Shown: piece by piece, positions 16,143-25,854 of the stretch | Numbering within the stretch: position 1 is the first letter of the stretch | How the letters are laid out: every line of letters starts with the position of its first letter | Translations under genes and position numbers: made by a program | Notes under the pieces: generated by a model | What the model saw: only the letters and a program-made list of their open reading frames with translations | What the model was told of the DNA's origin: nothing | Database searches by the model: none | NCBI RefSeq assembly: GCF_000429865.1 | Contig: NZ_AUCR01000016.1 | Span: 1-47,479, forward strand | Reading direction: 5' to 3' | Length of the DNA stretch: 47,479 nucleotides | Source: Cucumibacter marinus DSM 18995 | Lineage (GTDB): Bacteria > Pseudomonadota > Alphaproteobacteria > Rhizobiales > Devosiaceae

Positions 16143-17258
16143 CTAGATCGTGACGCGCGTGCCGGTTTGGCTTGACCGCGCAATCGCGTGAATGACTTTT
16201 TCGAACTCCAGCGAGGCGGCGAAATCCGGATAGGCCGGCCGGTCCTCGACAATGGCGGTGAGCAGTTCGGCGGTTTCGATCACCTTGAGGTCGTTCACGC
16301 CGAGCTGATGCCCGGGCGCCGGGCAGAAGCGGTCATAGGGCGGGTGGGCCGGCCCCGTGAGGATGGTGCGGAAACCCTGCGTGGCGGCGGGGCCAGCGTT
16401 CTCATAGACCTGGAGCTCGTTCATGCGCTCCTGGTTGAAACACAGCATGCCACGGGTGCCGTGCACCTCCCAGTCGAGCCGGTTCTTGCGGCCCCAGGCC
16501 ACACGCGACGTACTGATCGAGCCCTGGGCGCCGCTTTCAAAGCGCAGCAGGGCCGAGGCTACATCCTCGTTTTCGACCTCAGCCCGCCCGCCCTCCTGCA
16601 GGGGCCGGGTCTCATGGACCGTCTGCATGTCCGCCACGAGGCTTTCGATCGGCCCGGCAAGGCCGTAGGCCATCGAGACGAGATGGCAGCCGAGATCGCC
16701 GAGCGCGCCAAGGCCCGCTTCCTCGCGCATGGCGCGCCACGTCCAGGGGAGATCCGGGTCGGCCTGATAGTCCTCGTCGACCCAACCCCTGAAATGGATC
16801 ACCCGTCCGATAACTCCCTCAGCGATCAGCCGGCATGCGTGCTGAAACGCCGGGTTCTTGATGTAATTGTAGCCCACGATCGTCTTGACGCCGCGAGCTG
16901 ACGCCGCCTCGGCCATTTCGCGGGCATCCTCGAGACTCAACGCCATCGGCTTTTCGCAATAGACATGCTTTCCGGCCTCGATGGCGGCGAGCACCATCTC
17001 CTTGTGCAGCTTGTTGGGGGTGGTGATCGAAACGATGTCCACCTCCGGGTTGGCCATGACGGCGCGCCAGTCGTCGGTGCTGTGCGCAAAACCGAAAGTG
17101 TTGGCCATCGCCGCGGCCTTGTCCGCCGGCGTGTCGCACAGCACGACCGGATCGATCACCGGCAAATCGCCGAACACGGAGCGCACAGCACCAAATGCCA
17201 GCGCATGCGCCTTGCCCATAAAGCCGGTGCCGATCAGGCCATATCCAATACGCCGCAT
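16143..17258 (-). CDS. Gfo/Idh/MocA family oxidoreductase, inositol-cluster member
   Basis: A 371-residue dehydrogenase with the NAD motif LIGTGFMGKAHALAF near residues 8-22, YCEKPMAL with the catalytic Lys, and GALGDLGCHLVSMA with the active-site His. The start at 17258 was chosen for its GAGGAG ribosome binding site and family-typical MRRIGYGLIG opening. It precedes iolG, and its promoter region shares the GGAA-N6-TTCC palindrome with the divergent regulator. Close relatives in inositol clusters act on inositol stereoisomers or other cyclitols, so it may widen the pathway to scyllo- or chiro-inositol. That role is inferred from location. Confidence 0.9.
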   Translation of the reverse strand: MRRIGYGLIGTGFMGKAHALAFGAVRSVFGDLPVIDPVVLCDTPADKAAAMANTFGFAHSTDDWRAVMANPEVDIVSITTPNKLHKEMVLAAIEAGKHVYCEKPMALSLEDAREMAEAASARGVKTIVGYNYIKNPAFQHACRLIAEGVIGRVIHFRGWVDEDYQADPDLPWTWRAMREEAGLGALGDLGCHLVSMAYGLAGPIESLVADMQTVHETRPLQEGGRAEVENEDVASALLRFESGAQGSISTSRVAWGRKNRLDWEVHGTRGMLCFNQERMNELQVYENAGPAATQGFRTILTGPAHPPYDRFCPAPGHQLGVNDLKVIETAELLTAIVEDRPAYPDFAASLEFEKVIHAIARSSQTGTRVTI

Positions 17259-17289
17259 GGGTCGGGTCTCCTCACCTGTCAACACGGGT

Positions 17290-17305
17290 TGGAATTTTTA
17301 TTCCA
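17290..17305. promoter_or_regulatory. IolR-type operator (GGAA-N6-TTCC) in divergent promoter
   Basis: TGGAATTTTTATTCCA is a palindrome with 6-bp arms and contains GGAA-N6-TTCC, the motif described for RpiR-family IolR of rhizobia. It lies between the minus-strand dehydrogenase start (17258) and the regulator gene start (17345). A TTGACA (17339-17334, minus strand) with CATAGC 17 nt later could be the promoter of the dehydrogenase operon, placing the operator just past the transcription start. Confidence 0.75.
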
Positions 17306-17344
17306 TTATGGCTATGTTTGTTTCGTGATTTTCTGTCAAGGGCC

Positions 17345-18181
17345 ATGGGGCATCCGCCGGTGAAATATTCCACGCCACCCAAAACGATCGAGAGCTTTCA
17401 TCAACGCCTGCAAGCGGCGTCGAACAACCTGCCCAAGCGCCTGCATCAATGCGCCAGCTACCTGGCCTCGAACCCGGACAGCATTGCGCTCGCGACCGTG
17501 GCGGAACTGGCAGACGCCGCCGGGGTGCAGCCCTCGGCGATGATCCGGTTCTGCAAGATCCTGGGGTTTTCCGGGTTCACCGAGATGCAGAAGCTGTTCC
17601 GCAGCACCTATCCACAGAATTGGCCCGATTACGGATCGCGGCTGGCGAATCTGCGCGAACGCGGCGCGGAAAGCCCCTCCGCGCTTCTGGCCGAGTTCAT
17701 CGATGCGGGCCGCATGTCATTGGAAAACCTCACCAATACGGTCGATTCCCGGGTATTGGATGAGGCCGTGAAGGCGCTGTCGGGGGCCGACACGATCCAT
17801 GTGATCGGGTTGCGCCGCGCCTATGCCGTCGCGACCTATCTGGCCTACGCTTTCGACAAGATGGAGATCCCCGCCATGCTGCATGACAGCGTCGGGCGGC
17901 TGGATCACCGGCATGCTGTGCGGCCCGGTGATGTGCTGATTGCCATCACCTTCGCGCCCTACACAGAAGACACCGTCGCCCTGGCCCGTCATTGCGCGGA
18001 AGCGGGGCGCCCGGTGGTGGCGATCACCGACACGGTGATGAGCCCGCTGCACCAGCTCGATGCCATGTGCCTGTCGGTTTCGGAGGTGGATTTCGGCGCC
18101 TTTCGGGCCCTGTCGGCAACCCTGTCGCTGGCGATCGCACTGGCCGTTGCCGTGGGGGCGGAACGCGACCGGAAAACGTAA
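17345..18181 (+). CDS. iolR: MurR/RpiR family regulator, IolR-like
   Basis: A 278-residue regulator with an N-terminal HTH_6 domain (TIESFHQRLQAASNNLPKRL through ALATVAELADAAGVQPSAMIRFCK to about residue 80) and a C-terminal SIS sugar-phosphate-binding domain (about 120-260; IHVIGLRRAYAVATYLAYAF and VLIAITFAPYTEDTVALA). It sits between the inositol dehydrogenases and the transporter-iolCDEB operon, next to a GGAA-N6-TTCC operator, as rhizobial IolR does. IolR represses the inositol genes until an inositol catabolite binds. The start is uncertain: ATG 17345 was chosen, with a TTG at 17318 and a GTG at 17360 as alternatives; all are in frame. Confidence 0.88.
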   Translation: MGHPPVKYSTPPKTIESFHQRLQAASNNLPKRLHQCASYLASNPDSIALATVAELADAAGVQPSAMIRFCKILGFSGFTEMQKLFRSTYPQNWPDYGSRLANLRERGAESPSALLAEFIDAGRMSLENLTNTVDSRVLDEAVKALSGADTIHVIGLRRAYAVATYLAYAFDKMEIPAMLHDSVGRLDHRHAVRPGDVLIAITFAPYTEDTVALARHCAEAGRPVVAITDTVMSPLHQLDAMCLSVSEVDFGAFRALSATLSLAIALAVAVGAERDRKT

Positions 18182-18191
18182 TCCAAAAGAG

Positions 18192-18223
18192 TTGCCAACC
18201 CGAATTTTGAAATATATGTTCTA
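18192..18223 (+). promoter_or_regulatory. Predicted promoter and IolR-like site of the inositol transporter operon
   Basis: TTGCCA (18192-18197) and TATGTT (18215-18220) are spaced by 17 nt and make a reasonable sigma-70 promoter. TGAAATATATGTTCTA (18208-18223) overlaps the -10 element and agrees at 11 of 16 positions with the clear IolR-type palindrome at 17290-17305. Repression by blocking RNA polymerase would follow. The site is degenerate, so the call is tentative. Confidence 0.5.
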
Positions 18224-18306
18224 TTTTGCACCGGAACAGACCGCTACAGGCGGCCGGTGTGCGTTGCAGCCTGTCTGCGGCGCAAATTTCACTAGGGAGG
18301 GAACCC

Positions 18307-19248
18307 ATGAAAAAGACACTCGTTGCCCTGGCGGCAGCCACCATGGCTTTGTCCGGCGCTGTTGCGCCGGCCATGGCCGAGGGCGAAGAATTCGTCCTGA
18401 TCAGCCACGCACCGGACAGCGACAGCTGGTGGAATACCATCAAGAATGCCATCGCGCTCGCCGGCGAGCAGATGGACGTGAATGTGGAATATCGCAATCC
18501 GCCCACCGGCGACCTGGCGGATATGGCCCGCATTGTCGAGCAGGCCGCGGCATCCAATCCGGACGGGATCATCGTCACCATCGCCGACTTCAATGTGCTC
18601 GAAGGCCCGATCTCGGATGCCGTCGACAAGGGCATTCCGGTGATCACCATCAACTCCGGCACTATCGAGCAGTCCAAGCAGCTCGGCGCGCTCCTGCATG
18701 TGGGGCAGCCGGAATATGACGCCGGATTCGGCGCCGGTGAGCGGGCCAAGGCCCAGGGGGCGACCTCGTTCCTCTGCGTCAATCACTACATCACCAACCC
18801 CGCTTCGGTTGAGCGCTGCCAGGGCTTTGCCGACGCGCTGGGCGTTGAACTGGGCGACCAGATGATCGATGCCGGCACCGACCCTGGCGAAATCCAGAAC
18901 AAGGTCTCGGCCTATCTTTCGGCCAATGAAGACACCGATGCGATCCTGACCCTGGGACCGACTTCGGCACACCCGACCCTGAGGGCGCTCGACGAATCCG
19001 GCCTCGCCGGTGAGATGTATTTCGGCACCTTCGATCTGTCCGGTGAGATCGCCGAAGCGATCAAGGCGGGAACCATCGCCTTCGCCATCGACCAGCAGCC
19101 CTATCTGCAGGGCTATCTCCCCGTGGTCATCCTGACCAATCTGGCGCGCTACGGCGTGGTGCCGGGCAACTCGATCAATTCGGGTCCGGGCTTCGTGACC
19201 AAGGACAATATCGCCCTGGTCGAGCAATACGCCGGCGAATACCGCTAG
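18307..19248 (+). CDS. Periplasmic sugar/inositol-binding protein (peripla_BP_4 type)
   Basis: A 313-residue ribose/LacI-fold binding protein with a Sec signal peptide (MKKTLVALAAATMALSGAVA, cleavage near AMA-EG). FVLISHAPDSDSWWNTIKNAI, cited by its key Ser-Trp-Trp region, opens the first lobe; the DGIIVTIADFNVLEGPI and GKIPVITIN-like strands follow, and the last lobe carries FAIDQQPYLQGYLPVVIL, the usual ligand hinge. The start at 18307 has an AGGGAGGG site. It heads the operon with permease, ATPase and iolCDEB, so myo-inositol is the expected ligand. A strong hairpin follows its stop codon. Confidence 0.93.
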   Translation: MKKTLVALAAATMALSGAVAPAMAEGEEFVLISHAPDSDSWWNTIKNAIALAGEQMDVNVEYRNPPTGDLADMARIVEQAAASNPDGIIVTIADFNVLEGPISDAVDKGIPVITINSGTIEQSKQLGALLHVGQPEYDAGFGAGERAKAQGATSFLCVNHYITNPASVERCQGFADALGVELGDQMIDAGTDPGEIQNKVSAYLSANEDTDAILTLGPTSAHPTLRALDESGLAGEMYFGTFDLSGEIAEAIKAGTIAFAIDQQPYLQGYLPVVILTNLARYGVVPGNSINSGPGFVTKDNIALVEQYAGEYR

Positions 19249-19256
19249 GCCAATCG

Positions 19257-19295
19257 TCGGGGAGGCCAGGGTTTGGATGACCCCGGCCTCCCCGA
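19257..19295 (+). other. Strong hairpin after the inositol-binding protein gene
   Basis: TCGGGGAGGCC (19257-19267) pairs perfectly with GGCCTCCCCGA (19285-19295), and further G/C pairs are possible in the loop. No T-tract follows. It starts 9 nt after the stop codon of the binding-protein gene and 31 nt before the permease start. It probably protects the upstream message from 3' decay and lowers permease expression. Confidence 0.65.
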
Positions 19296-19326
19296 AAGAC
19301 ATTTCAGGAATTCGGGGATTCCAACA

Positions 19327-20427
19327 GTGACAGACGAACGGCTTCGACAGGTCTCGCCCCTTCGGCGCGCCCTTGTCAGACCGGAATTGGGCGCGATTTG
19401 CGGCGCCATCCTGGTCTTCGTGTTTTTCTTCATGATCGCGGGCGACAGCGGGATGTTCGGTCCCGAGGGCGTTCAGAACTGGACCGTGGTGTCTGCGCAG
19501 TTCGCCATCATCGCCGTCGGCGCCTGCCTATTGATGATCGCGGGCGAATTCGATCTCTCGGTCGGATCGATGATCGGGTTTACCGGCATCGTGGTTGCCA
19601 TCCTGTCGGTGCAATGGGGCGTGCCCACCTGGGCAGCGATCCTGATCGCCTTCGCCCTGTCCATGGCGATCGGCGCGCTCAACGGCATACTGGTCATCCG
19701 CACCGGGTTGCCATCCTTCATCGTGTCGCTGGCGTTCCTCTACATCCTGCGCGGGTTGACCATCTGGCTTTCGATCCTGACCACGCGCCAGACCATTATC
19801 GGCGGCGTGCGGGACGCCGCGGAAGGCGACTGGCTGGCCGCCCTGTTCGGCGGTGTCATTTTCAAGGGCTTTTTCCAGTGGCTCGGCGATATCGGGGTGA
19901 TCGACACCTTTTCACGCGGCACACGTGCCGGGCAGCCGGTGGTGGAAGGCATACCGATGCTGGTCGTGTGGGCCATCGCGCTGATCATTTTCGGCCATAT
20001 CCTTCTCACCCGCACAAAGTTCGGCAACTGGATCTTTGCCGCCGGCGGCGACGCGCAGGCCGCGCGCTATGTCGGGGTTCCGGTCAACCGGGTGAAGATC
20101 CTGATGTTCATGTTCACCGCGTTTTGCGCCTCGGTGTTCGCCATCTGCCAGGTCATGGAATTCGGTTCGGCGGCAGCAGATCGCGGCCTGCTCAAGGAGT
20201 TCGAGGCGATCATCTGCGTGGTCATCGGCGGTGCCTTGCTGACCGGGGGCTATGGCTCGGTGGTCGGTGCCGCGCTGGGCGCGCTGATCTTCGGCGTCGT
20301 GCAGCAGGGCCTGTTCTTTTCGGGCGCGGAGAGTTCCCTGTTCCGGGTATTCCTGGGGACCATTCTGATCATGGCGGTGATCCTCAACACCTATATCCGC
20401 CGGCTGATCACGGGAGAACGAGGATGA
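19327..20427 (+). CDS. Sugar/inositol ABC transporter permease (RbsC type)
   Basis: A 366-residue inner-membrane permease. [19 protein letters not shown] is the first transmembrane segment and about eight to nine more follow, with [20 protein letters not shown], the hallmark of RbsC/FrcB-type permeases. An insert of about 45 residues between central segments (around residues 160-205) is longer than in RbsC. The GTG at 19327 was chosen as start since it lies 9 nt after a GGGGA site and gives the basic N-terminus [14 protein letters not shown]; no in-frame ATG exists before the first membrane segment. It overlaps the ATPase gene by 4 nt. Confidence 0.91.
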   Translation: MTDERLRQVSPLRRALVRPELGAICGAILVFVFFFMIAGDSGMFGPEGVQNWTVVSAQFAIIAVGACLLMIAGEFDLSVGSMIGFTGIVVAILSVQWGVPTWAAILIAFALSMAIGALNGILVIRTGLPSFIVSLAFLYILRGLTIWLSILTTRQTIIGGVRDAAEGDWLAALFGGVIFKGFFQWLGDIGVIDTFSRGTRAGQPVVEGIPMLVVWAIALIIFGHILLTRTKFGNWIFAAGGDAQAARYVGVPVNRVKILMFMFTAFCASVFAICQVMEFGSAAADRGLLKEFEAIICVVIGGALLTGGYGSVVGAALGALIFGVVQQGLFFSGAESSLFRVFLGTILIMAVILNTYIRRLITGERG

Positions 20428-21209
20428 CCGAGACACAGCCGATCATCGAGATGCGCGATATCGAGAAGCATTTCGGCCCCGTGATCGCATTGAATGGGGT
20501 GAGCTTCGACATCCGCGCGGGCGAATGCCACTGCCTTCTGGGCGACAATGGCGCAGGCAAATCCACCTTCATCAAGACGATGTCGGGCGTGCACAAGCCG
20601 AATGCCGGCGAGATCCTGTTCGAGGGCAAGCCGCTGAAATTCGACAGTCCGCGCGACGCCATGGAAGCGGGGATCGCCACGGTCTATCAGGACCTTGCGA
20701 TGATCCCGCTTATGAGCGTGACCCGGAACTTCTGGATGGGGCGCGAACCCGAATTCCGCTTCGGGCCGCTGCGCTTCATCGACTTCAAGAAGGCCAATCG
20801 CATCACCATGGAGGAAATGCAGCGCATGGGTATTCACCTGCGCGAGCCTGAACAGGCGGTCGGGACCCTGTCGGGCGGTGAGCGGCAGACCGTCGCCATC
20901 GCCCGGGCAGTTCATTTCGGCGCCAAGGTGCTGATCCTCGACGAACCGACCTCCGCACTCGGTGTGCGCCAGACCTCCAACGTTTTGGCGACCATCGACC
21001 GGGTGCGCAAGGAAGGCATCGGGGTGGTTTTCATCACCCATAATGTGCGCCATGCGCATGCGGTGGGCGACCGTTTCACCGTACTCAATCGCGGCAAGAC
21101 GCTGGGCACGGCGGCGCGCGGCGAAATCTCGGCCGAGGAGTTGCAGGACATGATGGCCGGCGGACAGGAACTGGCGGAACTGGAAGGCTCGCTCGGGGGA
21201 ACTGTATGA
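20424..21209 (+). CDS. Sugar/inositol ABC transporter ATP-binding protein (single domain)
   Basis: A 261-residue ATPase with Walker [10 protein letters not shown] (near residues 38-46), signature [14 protein letters not shown], Walker [13 protein letters not shown] and switch His in ITHN. It has one nucleotide-binding domain, like FrcA of rhizobia, not the two fused domains of RbsA, so it must work as a homodimer. It overlaps both the permease gene and iolC by 4 nt, giving tight translational coupling of uptake and catabolism. Confidence 0.94.
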   Translation: MTETQPIIEMRDIEKHFGPVIALNGVSFDIRAGECHCLLGDNGAGKSTFIKTMSGVHKPNAGEILFEGKPLKFDSPRDAMEAGIATVYQDLAMIPLMSVTRNFWMGREPEFRFGPLRFIDFKKANRITMEEMQRMGIHLREPEQAVGTLSGGERQTVAIARAVHFGAKVLILDEPTSALGVRQTSNVLATIDRVRKEGIGVVFITHNVRHAHAVGDRFTVLNRGKTLGTAARGEISAEELQDMMAGGQELAELEGSLGGTV

Positions 21210-23113
21210 CGGCAGTCGATGTCATCACCATCGGCCGATCCTCGGTTGATCTTTATGGCGGCCAGGTTGGCGGCCGGCTCGAGGATATGCGTTCCTTCGA
21301 CAAATATGTCGGTGGCTCGCCCACCAACATGGCGGCAGGCGCGGCGCGGCTTGGCCTGAAATCGGCGCTGATCACCCGGGTGGGCGATGAGCATATGGGC
21401 CGGTTCCTGCGCGAAGAACTGGATCGCGAAGGCGTCGACACAAGGGGGATCGTTGTCGACCCCGAACGCCTTACGGCCCTGGTGATCCTCGGCATCCGGG
21501 ATCAAGAACAGTTTCCGCTCATCTTTTATCGCGACAATTGCGCGGACATGGCGCTGTGCGAGGACGATATCGACCCGGCCTTCGTTGGTGAAGCGCGGTC
21601 GGTGGTTGCCACCGGCACACATCTGTCGCATCCGCGCACCGAAGCCGCGGTGCTGAAGGCGATCGGGCTTGCCCGGGCCAATGGCGCGCGGACCGCGCTC
21701 GATATCGACTATCGGCCCAATCTCTGGGGGCTCGCCGGGCATGGCGCCGGCGAAGAAAGGTTCATCGCCAGTGCTGATGTGACGGCCAAACTGCAGGCAC
21801 ATCTTGGCCTGTTCGACCTGATTGTCGGCACCGAGGAAGAGTTCCATATCGCCGGCGGCAGCACCGACACCATCGAGGCGCTGCGCGCGGTCAGGGCGGT
21901 CTCCGACGCCACACTGGTGTGCAAGCGCGGCCCGATGGGGGCTTCCGCCTTCACCGGCGCCATTCCGGACAATCTCGATGACGGTGAGGCCGGCAAAGCC
22001 TTTGCCATCGAGGTGTTCAACGTTCTGGGTGCGGGCGACGGTTTCATGGCCGGACTGCTGAAAGGCTGGCTCGACGACGAGGACTGGCCGACCACCCTCA
22101 CCTATGCCAATGCCTGCGGCGCCATGGCCGTCAGCCGGCATGGCTGCACCCCCTCCTATCCGAGCTGGACCGAATTGCAGTTTTTCCTCGAGCGCGGGGT
22201 CAAGACCCCGGCGCTGAGGCACGACCAGGCGCTCGAGCAGATGCACTGGTCAACCAACCGGCGCGGTGAATGGCCCGAAATGCGCGTGTTCGCTTTCGAT
22301 CATCGTGCACAGATCGAGGCCATGGAAGGGGCGACACCCGAACGCGCCAGCCGGTTTAAGACGCTTTGTCTCGCAGCCGCCAACAAGGTTGCCGGCGGCA
22401 GGCACGGCTATGGCATACTGAGCGACGGGCGCATTGGCCGGGACGCGCTCTATGCGGCGGCCGATTCCGATCTGTGGATCGGACGTCCGGTCGAATGGCC
22501 GGCATCCCGCCCATTGGCCCTGGAGCCCGAGATCGGCGCCGATTTCGGCGGGCTGGCGAACTGGCCCGCCAATCATGTGGTCAAGGTCTTGTGCTTCTAC
22601 CATCCCGATGACGATGCGGCGATGAAACAAGCGCAGGAGGACACCCTCACCCGGCTGTTTGCCGCCTGCCGGCGCAACCGGCTGGAAATGCTGCTTGAGA
22701 TCATTCCGTCCAAGGTCGGGCCGACCGATGACGGCACTGCGGCGCAGGTCATCGAACGCATTTATGCGATCGGGATCTATCCGGATTGGTGGAAACTCGA
22801 GCCGCTGACCACCACCGCCGCGTGGCAAAATGTGGTCGACACCATTGAGCGGCATGACCGGCACACCCGCGGCATCGTGGTCCTGGGGCTCGAGGCGAGC
22901 GAAGATGCGCTGGCCCAAAGCTTCGAGATCGCCGCCGGTCATGATCTGGTCAAGGGATTTGCCGTGGGCCGAACCATCTTCGCCGATACCGCACGAGCCT
23001 GGTTCAAAGGGGAGTTGACCGAGGACGACGCCATTGATGCGATGGCGGATCGCTATAACCGGTTGTGCCTTGTCTGGGACAAGGCCCGGCAACGCGCGGG
23101 GAGCTCAAAATGA
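21206..23113 (+). CDS. iolC: 5-dehydro-2-deoxygluconokinase fused to DUF2090 domain
   Basis: A 635-residue fusion. The first part (about 1-320) is a PfkB/ribokinase-type kinase: [20 protein letters not shown] binds the sugar, and [15 protein letters not shown] near residue 273 is the catalytic GAGD motif. The second part (about 350-635) is DUF2090, beginning [15 protein letters not shown], an aldolase-like barrel domain. The kinase phosphorylates 5-dehydro-2-deoxygluconate. The fused domain is usually annotated as the 5-dehydro-2-deoxyphosphogluconate aldolase function normally given by IolJ, and no separate iolJ is seen in the window. This fusion is the usual form in Proteobacteria. It overlaps its neighbours by 4 nt on each side. 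Confidence 0.95.
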   Translation: MTAVDVITIGRSSVDLYGGQVGGRLEDMRSFDKYVGGSPTNMAAGAARLGLKSALITRVGDEHMGRFLREELDREGVDTRGIVVDPERLTALVILGIRDQEQFPLIFYRDNCADMALCEDDIDPAFVGEARSVVATGTHLSHPRTEAAVLKAIGLARANGARTALDIDYRPNLWGLAGHGAGEERFIASADVTAKLQAHLGLFDLIVGTEEEFHIAGGSTDTIEALRAVRAVSDATLVCKRGPMGASAFTGAIPDNLDDGEAGKAFAIEVFNVLGAGDGFMAGLLKGWLDDEDWPTTLTYANACGAMAVSRHGCTPSYPSWTELQFFLERGVKTPALRHDQALEQMHWSTNRRGEWPEMRVFAFDHRAQIEAMEGATPERASRFKTLCLAAANKVAGGRHGYGILSDGRIGRDALYAAADSDLWIGRPVEWPASRPLALEPEIGADFGGLANWPANHVVKVLCFYHPDDDAAMKQAQEDTLTRLFAACRRNRLEMLLEIIPSKVGPTDDGTAAQVIERIYAIGIYPDWWKLEPLTTTAAWQNVVDTIERHDRHTRGIVVLGLEASEDALAQSFEIAAGHDLVKGFAVGRTIFADTARAWFKGELTEDDAIDAMADRYNRLCLVWDKARQRAGSSK

Positions 23114-24942
23114 CCACCATCCGCTTGACAGCAGCCCAGGCGCTTGTTCGCTATCTCGGCGCCCAGCTCAATGAAGATGGCGAGCCCTTCATCGCCGGGG
23201 TCTGGGCCATATTCGGCCATGGCAATGTCGCCGGAATGGGCGAAGCGCTGCACGCGGTGCGCGACACGCTGCCGACCTATCGCGGACACAATGAACAGGG
23301 CATGGCCCATGCCGCCATTGCCTATGCCAAGCAACTGCGCCGGCGACGCGCCATGGCGGTCACCTCCTCTATCGGCCCGGGCGCGACCAATATGGTAACG
23401 GCTGCAGCGCTGGCGCATGTCAACCGCCTGCCGGTGCTGTTCCTGCCCGGAGATGTGTTCGCCAATCGCGGCCCGGACCCGGTGTTGCAGCAAATCGAGG
23501 ATTTCGGCGACGGTACCGTCTCGGCGAATGACTGCTTCAGGCCGGTCAGCCGGTATTTCGACCGCATTACGCGTCCCGAGCAATTGTTGACCGCCCTGCC
23601 CCGGGCGTTTGCGACGATGACCGATCCTGCCGATTGCGGGCCGGTGACACTTGGTCTGTGCCAGGACGTGCAGGCAGAAGCCTTTGACTGGCCGGAGAGC
23701 TTCTTTTCGCCGCGCATCTGGCACCAGCGCAGACAGCCTGCGGATGCGCGTGAGCGGGACGCCGTTTGCGAGTCCCTGCTGGCTGCGAAATCGCCTGTCG
23801 TGATCGCCGGTGGCGGCGTGCATTATTCCGGCGCGACCCAGGCCCTCCGGCAATTTGTCGAGGCCAACGATCTGCCGGTCGTCGAAACCCAGGCCGGCAA
23901 ATCGGCGCTGACCTGGGACCATCCGCTCAATTTCGGGCCGGTCGGGGTCACCGGCGCCAGCAGTGCCAACGCCCTTTGCGAAAAGGCCGATCTGATCCTT
24001 GGCGTGGGCACCCGCTTCCAGGATTTTACGACCGGGAGCTGGGGCCTGTTCCAGAACCCGGATCGCACCTTGATCAGCCTCAATGTCGCTGCCCAGGATG
24101 CGGTCAAACACGGGGCCATGCCGCTCAGCGGCGATGCGAAACTCGAGCTCGAGACGCTCACTGAAGCGTTGGCCGATCGGGGCGGCATCACCGCGCAGGC
24201 ACCGGACCCGAACCTCAAGACGGCCTGGTTTGCCGCCGTCGATCCGCTGACAGAGCCGCCGCAGGACACCAATACCCTGCCGACCGATCAGCAGGTGATC
24301 GGCGCTGTCCAGCGCGCGGCCGGGCCCGACACCGTGGTGATGTGTGCCGCGGGCACCATGCCCGGCGAATTGCACAAGCTCTGGAAGGCCGATCGACCGG
24401 GCTCCTACCACATGGAATACGGTTATTCCTGCATGGGGTATGAGATCGCCGGCGCCCTCGGGATCAAGATGGCTGAGCCTGACCGTGACGTCGTGTGCAT
24501 GGTCGGTGATGGCAGCTATCTGATGCTCAATTCAGAGCTCGCCTCGGCCGCCATGCTGGGCGTGCCCTTCACCGTGGTGATCACGGACAACCGGGGTTAT
24601 GGCTGCATCAATCGGCTGCAAATGTCGACCGGCGGCGCGGAGTTCAACAATCTCCTCGACCACAGCCGTCACGAACATGACCTGCGGGTCGACTTTGCCG
24701 CCCATGCCGCGGCGCTGGGCGCTGAGGCCCAAAAGGTCGACGGCATTGGCGGGCTCGAAGCGGCGCTGGCAGCGCCTGCACCCTCGGATCGACCGCGCGT
24801 GATCGTTATCGACACCGACCCCTATCCCACAACCGAGGCCGGCGGCCATTTCTGGGATGTCGCCGTTCCTGAAACCTCCGACCGGCCCGAAGTCCGCAAC
24901 GCTCGGGCCGCCTATGAACAAGAAATCCGCAAGAGAAGCTGA
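23110..24942 (+). CDS. iolD: 3D-(3,5/4)-trihydroxycyclohexane-1,2-dione acylhydrolase
   Basis: A 610-residue thiamine-diphosphate enzyme. The catalytic Glu lies in RGHNEQGMAHAAIAYAK near residue 61, and the ThDP/metal motif is VGDGSYLMLNSELASAA near 466-482. IolD hydrolytically opens the ring of the trihydroxycyclohexanedione to 5-deoxyglucuronate. The start at 23110 overlaps iolC by 4 nt; an ATG at 23065 lies inside iolC and would add an odd leader. The length matches the family. Confidence 0.96.
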   Translation: MTTIRLTAAQALVRYLGAQLNEDGEPFIAGVWAIFGHGNVAGMGEALHAVRDTLPTYRGHNEQGMAHAAIAYAKQLRRRRAMAVTSSIGPGATNMVTAAALAHVNRLPVLFLPGDVFANRGPDPVLQQIEDFGDGTVSANDCFRPVSRYFDRITRPEQLLTALPRAFATMTDPADCGPVTLGLCQDVQAEAFDWPESFFSPRIWHQRRQPADARERDAVCESLLAAKSPVVIAGGGVHYSGATQALRQFVEANDLPVVETQAGKSALTWDHPLNFGPVGVTGASSANALCEKADLILGVGTRFQDFTTGSWGLFQNPDRTLISLNVAAQDAVKHGAMPLSGDAKLELETLTEALADRGGITAQAPDPNLKTAWFAAVDPLTEPPQDTNTLPTDQQVIGAVQRAAGPDTVVMCAAGTMPGELHKLWKADRPGSYHMEYGYSCMGYEIAGALGIKMAEPDRDVVCMVGDGSYLMLNSELASAAMLGVPFTVVITDNRGYGCINRLQMSTGGAEFNNLLDHSRHEHDLRVDFAAHAAALGAEAQKVDGIGGLEAALAAPAPSDRPRVIVIDTDPYPTTEAGGHFWDVAVPETSDRPEVRNARAAYEQEIRKRS

Positions 24943-25854
24943 ATGATCCGATACGGCACCAATCCCATCGCATGGTCGAATGACGACGATCACTCGATCG
25001 GCGCCCATATCAGCCTCGAAGAATGTCTCGATGATACCGCCCGGATCGGGTTTGACGGGATCGAGAAAGGCCACAAGCTGCCCACGACCAAGGAAGGCAT
25101 CGAGCGCGAGCTCGGTGGCCGCGGCCTCGCCTACATTTCCGGCTGGCATTCACTCAATCTTCTGATCAACACCGTCGAGGAAGAAAAGGCCGCCATGCAG
25201 CCCTTTCTCGATCTGCTGAACTCTGTCGGCAGCTCGGTCATCATCACCTGTGAAACGTCTAACGCCATTCACGGCGACGACAGCGTACCCATCAACCGCA
25301 AGCCGGTGATGGACGAGGCGCAGTGGCGGCGGTTTACCGACGGCGTGGAGGCCTTGGCCGACTTCGCCGCAGAACAGGGCATCACCCTCGCCTATCACCA
25401 CCACATGGGCACGGTGATCGAAACGCCCGAGGAGATCGACCGCTTCATGGCCGAAACCGGCCCCGCGACCACCCTCCTGTTCGATACGGGGCATTGCTAT
25501 TTCGGCGGTGGCGACCCCGGGGCGGTCGGTGCCCGGCACATGAGCCGGGTCTCGCATCTGCATGCCAAAAACATCCGTCCTGACATCATGCGCACCGTCC
25601 GCGAGGACGATCTGTCCTTTCTCGAGGGTGTTCGGCGCGGCGTGTTTACCGTGCCCGGCGATCCGGAAGGCTGCGTGGATTTCGAACCGGTTCTGCAAGC
25701 CGCAGCCGATGCCGGCTATGAAGGCTGGCTGGTGATCGAGGCGGAACAAGATCCCGTGCAGCGCGATCCGGTCACCTATCAATCGATGGGCCTCAAGGCT
25801 CTCAAGGCGCTGGCCACGAAGACCGGCCTCGACACCAAAGGAGCCAGGACATGA
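24943..25854 (+). CDS. iolE: myo-inosose-2 dehydratase
   Basis: A 303-residue AP-endonuclease-2/xylose-isomerase-type TIM-barrel protein. [16 protein letters not shown] at the N-terminus is diagnostic of Iol[22 protein letters not shown] follows, and metal-binding His, Asp and Glu residues lie in [33 protein letters not shown] and VIEAEQDP. It dehydrates scyllo-inosose to the trihydroxycyclohexanedione used by IolD. It directly abuts iolD (stop then start) and overlaps iolB by 4 nt. Confidence 0.96.
   Translation: MIRYGTNPIAWSNDDDHSIGAHISLEECLDDTARIGFDGIEKGHKLPTTKEGIERELGGRGLAYISGWHSLNLLINTVEEEKAAMQPFLDLLNSVGSSVIITCETSNAIHGDDSVPINRKPVMDEAQWRRFTDGVEALADFAAEQGITLAYHHHMGTVIETPEEIDRFMAETGPATTLLFDTGHCYFGGGDPGAVGARHMSRVSHLHAKNIRPDIMRTVREDDLSFLEGVRRGVFTVPGDPEGCVDFEPVLQAAADAGYEGWLVIEAEQDPVQRDPVTYQSMGLKALKALATKTGLDTKGART

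Noticed and set aside
19307-19322. GGAAT/ATTCC inverted repeat before the inositol permease
   Set aside because: The spacing between GGAA and TTCC is 8, not 6, and the site is within the transcript next to the hairpin and the ribosome binding site.
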